Below are positions 33,874-42,107 of a stretch of 64,000 bases of DNA, one piece after another. Within the stretch, counting starts at the first letter, position 1; every line of letters begins with the position of its first letter. The notes below the pieces were generated by a model. It searched no databases, was not told where the DNA came from, and worked only from the letters and a program-made list of their open reading frames with translations. The DNA is taken from NCBI RefSeq assembly GCF_003469185.1, contig NZ_QSIL01000001.1:248001-312000 (forward strand), written 5' to 3'. This DNA is from Collinsella sp. AM34-10 (GTDB lineage Bacteria; Actinomycetota; Coriobacteriia; Coriobacteriales; Coriobacteriaceae). The translations under genes were made by a program, and so were the position numbers.

Positions 33874-36800
33874 ATGGACAACACGATCATTCGCGACCTC
33901 TTTGCAAAAGACATCAACCGCTCCATCAATGGCGTGGTCAAGGTCCAGGATTCAAAAGATGGGTCCATCCGCCAGGAGCTTGACGAGTACGTGGTGACGC
34001 GCGAGTTGCAGAGGCACTTTGCCACGTTCTTCAAGGCCTACGGCGATGCCATCGATGCGCGCACCGACAAGATCGGCGTGTGGATCAGTGGTTTCTTCGG
34101 TTCCGGTAAATCGCACTTCCTCAAGATGCTGAGCTACCTGCTCGAGAATCGCCAGATCGGCGGCAAGAGCGCCATCCGCTACTTTGACGGCAAGATCGTC
34201 GACCCCATGGTCGCGGCTGCCATGGAGCGCGCCTGCTCGGTGCCCACGCAGGCCATCCTCTTTAACATCGATAGCAAGGCGGGCCAGTGGAAGCAAGGCG
34301 ATACGGCTCCCACGGCGCTGCTTCGCGGCTTTGAGCGCATGTTCTACGAGGCGCGCGGCTTCTACGGCGAGGACCTCAAGCTTGCAAAACTCGAGGACTA
34401 CATCGATTCCCTGGGTAAAACCCAGGAGTTCCGCGAGGCCTTTGAGCGCGTCAACGGCGAGTCCTGGCTCCAGGCCCGCGACACCTACAGCTACTTTGAG
34501 GACGACGTCGTCGAGGTGCTGCAGAGCGTGCTCGGCATGAGCGAAAAGGCCGCATGGAACTGGCTCGAGGGTTCTGAGGACGAGGTTTTGGCCCCCGATG
34601 TCTTTGCCAAAAAGGTCAAGGACTACGTGGACGCTCAGGCAGCGGCCCACGGCGGCAACTTCCGTTTGCTCTTTATGGTCGATGAGGTGGGTCAGTTTAT
34701 TACAAACGACCAGGACCCAAGCCTTATGCTGAGCCTTCAGACCATCGTCGAGGAGCTGGGTGCCGCCTGCGGTGGCCGCGTGTGGGTGATGGTCACGAGC
34801 CAGGAGGCCATCGACAACCTGAGTCTGCCCGTGGGCAACGACTTTTCAAAGATTCAAGGCCGCTTCAATACCCGCCTTTCGCTTTCTAGTTCCAGCGTGG
34901 ACGAGGTCATCCAGCGCCGTGTGCTCGAGAAGACCGCGCCGGCGGCCGATATGCTTGCACGGGTCTACGAGCAAGACACCGCCGTGCTCAAAAACAACTT
35001 TACCTTTGAGGGTGGCTCGCGCTCCGACCTTGCCGGCTACGCCAACTCCAAGGATTTTGTGGCCAGCTACCCGTTTGTGGGCTATCAGTTTAAGCTCCTG
35101 CCCGACGTGATGACCGAGGTGCGCAAGCACGGTGTCAAGGCCAAGCACATGTCCACGGGCGAGCGCTCCATGCTGAGCGCATTCCAGGAGAGCGCTCAGG
35201 TCATCCAGCATGACCAGACCGGTGCGCTCGTGCCGTTCTGGCGCTTCTTCGACACTATCTCCAAAGATCTTGAGCACGGCATCAGCCAGGTGGTTGACCG
35301 CGCGGTCCGTGCGGCCGAGAACGCGGAGGGCCTTGAACCCTACGACGTTCAGGTGCTCAAGCTCCTGTACCTGATTCGTTACATCGGCTACGTCAAGGCC
35401 ACGGTCGAGAACATCTCCATCCTCATGATCGATAGCCTCGACGTGGACAAGCGCGCCCTCAAGGACCGCGTCAAGGAATCCCTCGCCCGTTTGGAGCGCG
35501 AGAACTACGTGTCACGCCAGGGCGATACCTATAGCTTCCTCACCGACGAGGAGCAGGAGATAGCGCAGGAGATCGCACGCACCCCGATCGACAACGCACA
35601 GGTGATCGAGTCTATCAAAAAGCGCCTGTTCGACAGCATCTACACCGCGCGCAAGGTCAACCGCGGGGCCAACGACTTCCCGTTTGACCGCTATGTGGAC
35701 GGCTCAATCCACGGTACCAGCATGGGCGGCATGGAGCTTTACGTGGCGACTATGGCGAGCAACCTGGGCCGTGCGGACGATACCGAGCTGGCCTTGGCTT
35801 CTTCGGGCAAAGCCATCGTGGCCTTGAGTGACGAGGCGGATTATTGGGAGACGCTCGTCAGCGCCGCCAAGATCCGCAAGTACGCCAAGACGCGAAATCT
35901 CCAGGAGCTTCAGCCGAGTACGCGCCAGATCGTCGAGTCCAAGATGCGCGAGGCGGCCTATAACGAGAAAGAGGCCGATACCCTTTTGGGCGAGGCCGTG
36001 CTCCATGCACGTTGCGCAGTCAACGGCCGCATGGTTGAGGTCCGCGCGGCCAAACCCGCCCAGGTCTTTGAGCAGGTGCTGGCGCAGCTGTGTGATGTGG
36101 TCTTTGAAAAGGCCGACTATATCGGCGCGCCGGTCACGAGCGATTCCGATATCCGCTCCACGCTGGCGGGCAACGTTCAAGCGGGGCTCGCTGGCATGGA
36201 CGCGGGTAACACGCGTGCGCTCAAGGAGATCGAGGACTACCTCAAAGTGCAGCACCAGCGCCATCTGGATACCGCTATGGGCGATATCCAGCGCCAGTAC
36301 CAGCAAAGGCCCTTTGGCTGGCGCGAGGTCGATATCGCAAATGTGGTGGCGCAGCTTGTGGTGGAGCAGCGCGCGCAGGTGCTGTTTGGCGGTCAGACGG
36401 TTCAAGCTAACGACAGCCGCATGGTGGCACTCCTGCGCAAGGATGCCGATAAGGCCCAGGTGCGCTTGCGCGTGCGCATGAACGACCGTTTGCTGAGCGG
36501 TGCGGGTGAGCTCATGCGCGACCTGTTTGATCTCAAGACCGTGCCCTCCAACGAGGATAAGCTCGTGGCCGAGCTCAAGGAGCGCCTTGAGGACTTGCGT
36601 GAGGTGTGCGTCGCCCTGGCACGCGACTACTACACGGGCATCAAGCCGGCCTACCCGTATCCCGGTGAGGGCGAGTGCGAGAAGATGCGCTCGGAGGTGG
36701 CCGACGTCCTTAAGGACCAGAACGAGGCCGAGGCGTTCTTGACCACGTTCACCAAGCATGAGGACCGCCTGCTCGATGCCAAGGAAGACTTTGATAAGGT

Positions 36801-37536
36801 GGTTGAGTTCTTCGAGTCCAACCAGCGAACAGCGTTTGACCACGCCAAGGATTTCTTGAGCCGCACCGAGGGTATCGAGTATGCCTCCGATGACATTCCC
36901 AGCGCGGTTGAGAATGTGGCAAAGGTGCGTGAGGTTCTCAAAGATCCCAAGCCCTACGGCCGCATTAAAGACCTGCAGCCGCTTATGGATCCCGTCGAGG
37001 ACGACATGAAAAAGCTGCTGGGCATCCGCCGCAATGAGTTTTTGTGCCGAATCGAGAGCGATCTGCAAGACCTGCAGGCACAGGCTGAGAGTCAAAAGGG
37101 CTTTGTCAATCAAGCCAAGGATGCCATAGCAGACGCCGGCGCCAAATACGAGTCGTTCAAAAACCGTGCCCACAGTGCTCAAAGCCTCAACGAGCTGAGT
37201 GTTGCCGCGACTAACTGGGCCAACTGGCTCAGCGCAGCAACCAACGGGATGTACGACGCTGTGGATGCGGCCCGCATGCGTATGGACAACGAGCGCCGCA
37301 CCACCGAGGTCACGAGTACGGGTGAGGTGGTCAAGAAGATCTCCGGCAAGGCCGTTGCGTCGTCAGCACCCACGCCTGCACCCGTGCCCCAGCGCAAGAT
37401 CAAGACTGTGCGCCGCGCCGATCTGGCCAAGCCGAGTCGTCTCTTGTCCGTAGGGGACGTGGAACGCTACGTGGAGGACCTGCGCTCCCGCCTTATGCAG
37501 GCGCTCGCTGCAAACGACGAGATCCGTATCAACTAA
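33874..37536 (+). CDS. brxC: BREX ATPase BrxC
   Basis: 1220 residues, AAAGGAG before the ATG. IRDLFAKDINRSINGVVKV and the Walker A motif GFFGSGKSH (residues ~73-81) identify BrxC, the large P-loop ATPase of BREX. LLFMVDEVGQFI is the Walker B region and VWVMVTSQEA a likely sensor. Long helical and coiled-coil stretches fill the C-terminal half, and the end is Pro/Ala rich then basic. It is thought to form a large multimer that coordinates methylation and phage exclusion. Length matches the family. Confidence 0.95.
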   Translation: MDNTIIRDLFAKDINRSINGVVKVQDSKDGSIRQELDEYVVTRELQRHFATFFKAYGDAIDARTDKIGVWISGFFGSGKSHFLKMLSYLLENRQIGGKSAIRYFDGKIVDPMVAAAMERACSVPTQAILFNIDSKAGQWKQGDTAPTALLRGFERMFYEARGFYGEDLKLAKLEDYIDSLGKTQEFREAFERVNGESWLQARDTYSYFEDDVVEVLQSVLGMSEKAAWNWLEGSEDEVLAPDVFAKKVKDYVDAQAAAHGGNFRLLFMVDEVGQFITNDQDPSLMLSLQTIVEELGAACGGRVWVMVTSQEAIDNLSLPVGNDFSKIQGRFNTRLSLSSSSVDEVIQRRVLEKTAPAADMLARVYEQDTAVLKNNFTFEGGSRSDLAGYANSKDFVASYPFVGYQFKLLPDVMTEVRKHGVKAKHMSTGERSMLSAFQESAQVIQHDQTGALVPFWRFFDTISKDLEHGISQVVDRAVRAAENAEGLEPYDVQVLKLLYLIRYIGYVKATVENISILMIDSLDVDKRALKDRVKESLARLERENYVSRQGDTYSFLTDEEQEIAQEIARTPIDNAQVIESIKKRLFDSIYTARKVNRGANDFPFDRYVDGSIHGTSMGGMELYVATMASNLGRADDTELALASSGKAIVALSDEADYWETLVSAAKIRKYAKTRNLQELQPSTRQIVESKMREAAYNEKEADTLLGEAVLHARCAVNGRMVEVRAAKPAQVFEQVLAQLCDVVFEKADYIGAPVTSDSDIRSTLAGNVQAGLAGMDAGNTRALKEIEDYLKVQHQRHLDTAMGDIQRQYQQRPFGWREVDIANVVAQLVVEQRAQVLFGGQTVQANDSRMVALLRKDADKAQVRLRVRMNDRLLSGAGELMRDLFDLKTVPSNEDKLVAELKERLEDLREVCVALARDYYTGIKPAYPYPGEGECEKMRSEVADVLKDQNEAEAFLTTFTKHEDRLLDAKEDFDKVVEFFESNQRTAFDHAKDFLSRTEGIEYASDDIPSAVENVAKVREVLKDPKPYGRIKDLQPLMDPVEDDMKKLLGIRRNEFLCRIESDLQDLQAQAESQKGFVNQAKDAIADAGAKYESFKNRAHSAQSLNELSVAATNWANWLSAATNGMYDAVDAARMRMDNERRTTEVTSTGEVVKKISGKAVASSAPTPAPVPQRKIKTVRRADLAKPSRLLSVGDVERYVEDLRSRLMQALAANDEIRIN

Positions 37537-37602
37537 CCCGCGGAGCCACCGGTGCCAAAGCGCGCACCGGTGGCTTATGGCGTTTAGAAAGGCTCATCAA
37601 CC

Positions 37603-40119
37603 ATGAACGATTCTGCTCTTAAGAGCTTCTGCACCTGGGCCCGTACGGAGCTCATCAAAGGCGTGGAGGCGCAGATGGTGCGCTACGGCATCACCGAACC
37701 TGCACCCGCGCCCGTTGGGTCCGAGACCGTTAGCGGCCTGCCCCTAAGTCCGGCTGAGATTGAGCAACGCGACGAACTGCTGCGCATGCAGGCAGAGGTG
37801 GGTCACGAGGTGCTGCGCGACCGTGCGGCCTACACCTGGTTCAACCGCATCGTGGCCATTCGCTTTATGGATGCACGCGGATGGCTTCCCAGCCGCATGC
37901 GCATGCTAAGTCGTGCGGACGGCAGCCATGGCAGCGAGGCCGTGGAGAACGCACTGGACGTGGAGATAGCGACGGCCGATACCGATCGCATAGCCGAGCT
38001 CAAGATGGCGGGCTTGGATGAACCGCTGTGGCGCTACCTGTTTGTTGCTCAGTGCGAGGAGCTTGCCGATTGCCTACCGGGCGTCTTTGAACGCGTGGGC
38101 GGAGCCATGGAGCTGCTGTTGCCCCAGGGCCTCATGATGTCCGACGGCGTGGTGGGCAAGCTCAATGCCGTCCTCACTGACGAGGACTGGCGCAAGGGCG
38201 TGACCGTTCTGGGCTGGATGTATCAGTACTACAACGCTGACGTTAAAGACGAGTTCTTCAAGTCCAAGCGCAAGGCAGCGGCGGCGGACATCGCGCCCGC
38301 CACGCAGCTCTTCACCCCCGAGTGGATCGTGCGTTACATGGTCGAGAACTCGCTCGGCCGTCTGTGGATGCTCAATAACCCGGGAAGTTCGCTGCGCGAG
38401 CGCATGGAATATTACATCGAGCCCGATGCTGAGCACGAGGACTTCATACGCATCTCGAGCCCCGAGGAGATAACCCTCTGTGACCCCGCATGCGGCTCGG
38501 GCCATATCCTGGTCTATGCGTTCGAATTGCTCTTCCATATGTACGAGGAGCGCGGCTATCGTGAGCGCGAAATTCCCGAGCTCATTCTTACTAAAAACCT
38601 CGCTGGCATGGAGATCGATCCCCGTGCAGCGCAGATCGCGGAACTGGCGCTTGCCATGTGCGCCCGCGAACACGATCGTCGCTTTTTCAAGCGCGCCGTG
38701 CGCGCCGACGTTACCGTGCTCTCGAGCATCCCGCTGGGAGAGGATGAGCTGCCGGGCAACAAGAAGCTCGCCGAGGAGCTGAGCCATTTGGGCGAGATCG
38801 GTTCGCTTCTCAATCCTTCAGAGGACGAGATCGACGAGCTCAAGGCTGCCGCCGCGAGTTGTTCCGATGACCTTTTTGCCGCTACGGCCAAAACTAAGCT
38901 CGAAAGCGCTGCCGCCATCTGCGAGAAGCTGTCCCGTCGTTTTACCTGCACCGTTGCGAATCCTCCGTATATGGGCAGCAGCAGCTTTAATCCATTCATG
39001 AGCAAGTGGGTCAAGAGAAATTATCCCGACGTGAAGAGTGACCTGTTCTCTTCGTTCATCGTGCGCATTATGGACTTTGCTGGCGAGCACGGCGAAGTCG
39101 GAATGATGACTCCATTTGTTTGGATGTTTATCGGTAGCTACGAGAAGCTTCGAAATAGGCTTATCGATGACAAGACCCTAACCACGCTCATTCAGCTCGA
39201 GTATTCTGGCTTTGCAGGGGCAACCGTGCCTATCTGCACGTTTACCTATCACAATTCGCATATCGATGGTTATAAAGGCGGATACGTTCGTCTTGCCGAT
39301 TTTACTGGCCCCGCGGTTCAGGCTCCCAAGGCGCTGGAGGCCATCCAAAACCCCGACTGTGGCTGGTTCTACCGCCGCAACGCCGACACCTTCAAACAAA
39401 TCCCCGGCACCCCCATAGCCTACTGGGCCAGCGATGCTCTTGTTGAATCGTTCACAAAAGGAAAGAGGCTCGATGCCATTGCTACTCCGCGACAGGGCTT
39501 GGCGACGAGCGATAATGGCCGCTTTTTGAGGAAATGGTGGGAAGTGGTGCCTTCCAACACATCGCGAGATTGCAGTGGCAGGCCCGAGGCAAAGCAAAGT
39601 GGTTCCCGTTGGTTTCCGATTATTCGGGGCGGCTCCTATCGAAAGTGGTGGGGTGACTACGATGAGGTGGTTAATTGGTTTGATGACGGTCGGGAGATGA
39701 AGGAAGCAATTCTGTCCAAGTATACCTATCTCTCTACACCTGATTTTGTGATCAAGAACCAGAACGACTATTTCAAGCCCGCAGTTTCCTGGTCTAAAAT
39801 TTCTTCCAGCCTCGCCTCCTTTAGGTTTGCACCTCGAGGGATGCTTTTTGAGGTAGCTGGAGCATGTCTTTTTGCGGAGCCGAACGAGCTTCGATACATC
39901 CAGGCTTTCTGCAACTGTTCCATTGCCGAAATTGATTTGGCGTTTATGTCGCCGACTCTAAACTTTGAGGTAGGCCAAATCGGTCAGTTACCGATCATCC
40001 AAGATAAGGCCGCCGAACCGACTGTTTGTTCACTCGTTGAAGACTCTCGCTCAATTTCAAAGGCTGACTATGACTCGTTTGAAACTTCTTGGGATTTCAA
40101 GCGTCATCCTTTAATTTAG
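37603..40119 (+). CDS. pglX: BREX methyltransferase PglX, N-terminal part (split gene)
   Basis: 838 residues, AGAAAGG before the ATG. Motif I DPACGSGHILVYAFELL (residue ~294) and motif IV ANPPYMGS (~453) make it an N6-adenine methyltransferase of the PglX type; LKNLAGMEIDPRAAQIAELAL is motif II-III. The later part, with RLDAIATPRQGLATSDN, is the target-recognition region, and it ends at SFETSWDFKRHPLI. Ordinary PglX proteins have about 1150-1200 residues and continue past SWDF into a helical C-terminal region. Here that region is a separate gene at 41116-42084; together they make 1160 residues. From about 39000 onward GC content falls, suggesting a swapped recognition domain. Confidence 0.9.
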   Translation: MNDSALKSFCTWARTELIKGVEAQMVRYGITEPAPAPVGSETVSGLPLSPAEIEQRDELLRMQAEVGHEVLRDRAAYTWFNRIVAIRFMDARGWLPSRMRMLSRADGSHGSEAVENALDVEIATADTDRIAELKMAGLDEPLWRYLFVAQCEELADCLPGVFERVGGAMELLLPQGLMMSDGVVGKLNAVLTDEDWRKGVTVLGWMYQYYNADVKDEFFKSKRKAAAADIAPATQLFTPEWIVRYMVENSLGRLWMLNNPGSSLRERMEYYIEPDAEHEDFIRISSPEEITLCDPACGSGHILVYAFELLFHMYEERGYREREIPELILTKNLAGMEIDPRAAQIAELALAMCAREHDRRFFKRAVRADVTVLSSIPLGEDELPGNKKLAEELSHLGEIGSLLNPSEDEIDELKAAAASCSDDLFAATAKTKLESAAAICEKLSRRFTCTVANPPYMGSSSFNPFMSKWVKRNYPDVKSDLFSSFIVRIMDFAGEHGEVGMMTPFVWMFIGSYEKLRNRLIDDKTLTTLIQLEYSGFAGATVPICTFTYHNSHIDGYKGGYVRLADFTGPAVQAPKALEAIQNPDCGWFYRRNADTFKQIPGTPIAYWASDALVESFTKGKRLDAIATPRQGLATSDNGRFLRKWWEVVPSNTSRDCSGRPEAKQSGSRWFPIIRGGSYRKWWGDYDEVVNWFDDGREMKEAILSKYTYLSTPDFVIKNQNDYFKPAVSWSKISSSLASFRFAPRGMLFEVAGACLFAEPNELRYIQAFCNCSIAEIDLAFMSPTLNFEVGQIGQLPIIQDKAAEPTVCSLVEDSRSISKADYDSFETSWDFKRHPLI

Positions 40120-40187
40120 CTGTCTTGTTAGGACTCACCTATCTTTAACAAAAGAACGTCATTGGATAGATTGGATTGAAATTAAAT

Positions 40188-40334
40188 ATGTCTGAAAAAA
40201 AGAAAGATGACAAGAAAAGAAAAGATGAAGGGGCGGGAGCAAAGAAGCCGGTCACGATTCCTGGACCCATAACAAGGTTAACGCAATTTACTTATGAAAA
40301 ACCGGCGGGTTTACCTGATCGAAAAACCAAGTAG
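40188..40334 (+). CDS. Small Lys-rich protein inside the split pglX
   Basis: 48 residues from the ATG at 40188. The N-terminal third is almost all Lys, Asp and Glu (MSEKKKDDKKRKDEG), then VTIPGPITRLTQFTYEKPAG. No ribosome site better than an AT-rich stretch is visible. No family recognised. It lies 68 bp after the first pglX part and 14 bp before the membrane-protein gene, in AT-richer DNA than its surroundings. Confidence 0.5.
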   Translation: MSEKKKDDKKRKDEGAGAKKPVTIPGPITRLTQFTYEKPAGLPDRKTK

Positions 40335-40348
40335 TAAAGGTGACTTTC

Positions 40349-40939
40349 ATGGGCAAAAAGAACAAGCGACATGACGTCGATAAAAGCGCTCTCTCCAAGG
40401 AGGGGCAGATTAGCGATTACTTGAGAGACATTGTTCTTTCCTCACTTGAATTTGAAAAAGAGAGGGGGGATAGCTTAAATCGCTACGTTGATAACCTCAT
40501 GGTTACCATCACGATTCTGTCCGTTGCGTACCTGGCGCCTCTCGACTATATTTCAAATATTCAAGGTCTTGAGGAAGTTTATGGGATTTCAACGAGGCAA
40601 ATACTGTTTGTCTATTTGATTCTTCTTGGTCTTCTTGGCTGTGCTCTTGTTATAGCTGTCAGTGCAATATTTTTAAGGAGCAATATTGCACTCGCATCTC
40701 CTTCTGAACAATTTGATAGGTATTCGACTACTTACAAAGAGGCTTGCGACGAGGGCGGGCAAATTAGGGAACGGGACTTGCTTAAGTCCTACTGCTCTTC
40801 CCTAAACATTACCTATCGGGCTTACCTTTTGAAACATAACAACATGTGGAAGCGATTGAAAATATCAACTGGCCTGACTGTTCTGTCATTAATCATGGCA
40901 TTCGTTTTTCTGTCCCATCTTTTATTGACTTTATTGTAG
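40349..40939 (+). CDS. Small membrane protein inside the split pglX
   Basis: 196 residues from the ATG at 40349, preceded by AAAGG; a GTG nine bases earlier is in frame. A polar N-terminal part (MGKKNKRHDVDKSAL to RYVDNL) is followed by three hydrophobic segments: VTITILSVAYLAP, LFVYLILLGLLGCALVIAVS and, at the very end, LTVLSLIMAFVFLSHLLLTL. The arrangement recalls SLATT-type or other small membrane effectors in defence loci, but I cannot assign a family. Composition is AT-rich relative to BREX genes, a sign of separate acquisition. Confidence 0.75.
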   Translation: MGKKNKRHDVDKSALSKEGQISDYLRDIVLSSLEFEKERGDSLNRYVDNLMVTITILSVAYLAPLDYISNIQGLEEVYGISTRQILFVYLILLGLLGCALVIAVSAIFLRSNIALASPSEQFDRYSTTYKEACDEGGQIRERDLLKSYCSSLNITYRAYLLKHNNMWKRLKISTGLTVLSLIMAFVFLSHLLLTLL

Positions 40940-40955
40940 TTGTCGTCTCTCACTT

Positions 40956-41102
40956 ATGGGATTTATTGATAGCCAGACTTGTCCTGAAGATATCGGTCGA
41001 GCATCGGAAGGCTTTCGCTGTTTTTCAGCTCACGAGTCTTGGTGTTTATTGATTGATGGAATGGGCTCGGGTTTTCTAACTTCTACTGTATTGATAAATT
41101 GA
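40956..41102 (+). CDS. Doubtful 48-residue reading frame
   Basis: An open frame (MGFIDSQTCPEDIGRASEGF and so on) fills the 176-bp gap between the membrane-protein gene and the second pglX part. It has no ribosome site and no recognisable homology. It may be a relic of the event that split pglX or chance. Confidence 0.2.
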   Translation: MGFIDSQTCPEDIGRASEGFRCFSAHESWCLLIDGMGSGFLTSTVLIN

Positions 41103-41115
41103 AAGGTCTGTAGTT

Positions 41116-42084
41116 ATGGCCACTTTGCTTCAAGATAAATACGAAGCCCGCAAGGCTGAGGTCAATGCTCGCTTTGAGCAGCTCCGCGCTAACGAGGAAG
41201 AGCTCAATCGAATCTTTGCCAAGATCTACAACATGGAGGGGGAGGTGCCCATCGAGGTCGAGGACAAGTACGTTTCGGTGGCGCGCATCTTTGACACCGC
41301 CGACGAGATTCCCGAGAGCTATAAGGGCAACAAATACGTGCGCACCAAGCGCGACGAGATCATCTCGCTCATAAGCTATGCCGTGGGCTGCATATTTGGG
41401 CGCTATTCGCTGGATATGGACGGGCTGGTCCTGGCCGATCAGGGGGCCACGGTCGATGACTATCTGGCCAAGATGCCCGATCCCGATCGCGTGACCTTTA
41501 TGCCCGATAGCGATAACGTGCTGCCCATTACCGATGACGAGTACTTTGACGACGACATCGTGCGCTACTTTATCGACTTTGTGCGCACCGTGTACGGCGA
41601 GGAGACGCTCGAGCAGAACCTGGCCTTTATTGCCGAGGCGCTCGGCGGTAAGGGCACCTCGCGCGAGGTCATCCGCGCCTACTTTTTGAAGGACTTCTTT
41701 AAGGACCACTGCCAGACCTATAAGAAGCGCCCCATCTACTGGCTGTTCGACAGTGGCAAAAAGAACGGCTTCAAGTGCCTTGTTTACATGCATCGTTACC
41801 AGCCCGACTTGTTGGCTCGCATCCGCACCGACTATGTGCATGAGCAGCAGGAGCGCTACCGTGCCCAGATCGGCTATGCCAACGATGCCCTTGCCAGCGC
41901 CGAGCGCGGCGAGCGCGTGCGTTTGGACAAGCGCGTCAAAAAGCTCAATGACCAGCTTAAAGAGACCATTTCCTACGAAGAGAAACTGCACCACTTGGCA
42001 GACCAGATGATCAAGATCGACCTGGATGACGGCGTCAAGGTCAACTACGCCAAGTTTCAGGATGTGCTGGCAAAGATTAAGTAA
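41116..42084 (+). CDS. pglX: BREX methyltransferase PglX, C-terminal part (split gene)
   Basis: 322 residues with its own ribosome site (GAAAGG 8 nt before the ATG). RANEEELNRIFAKIYNM, ISYAVGCIFGRYSLDMDG, ITDDEYFDDDIV, YFLKDFFKDHCQTYKKRPIY, WLFDSGKKNGFKCLVYMHRY and IDLDDGVKVNY are all hallmarks of the C-terminal region of full-length BREX PglX, normally fused behind the target-recognition domain. Nothing of this region appears lost. It presumably associates with the N-terminal part to form a working enzyme. GC-rich codon use matches the rest of BREX, unlike the inserted cassette upstream. Confidence 0.9.
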   Translation: MATLLQDKYEARKAEVNARFEQLRANEEELNRIFAKIYNMEGEVPIEVEDKYVSVARIFDTADEIPESYKGNKYVRTKRDEIISLISYAVGCIFGRYSLDMDGLVLADQGATVDDYLAKMPDPDRVTFMPDSDNVLPITDDEYFDDDIVRYFIDFVRTVYGEETLEQNLAFIAEALGGKGTSREVIRAYFLKDFFKDHCQTYKKRPIYWLFDSGKKNGFKCLVYMHRYQPDLLARIRTDYVHEQQERYRAQIGYANDALASAERGERVRLDKRVKKLNDQLKETISYEEKLHHLADQMIKIDLDDGVKVNYAKFQDVLAKIK

Positions 42085-42107
42085 CTGCAGATACGGTAAG
42101 GATATTC

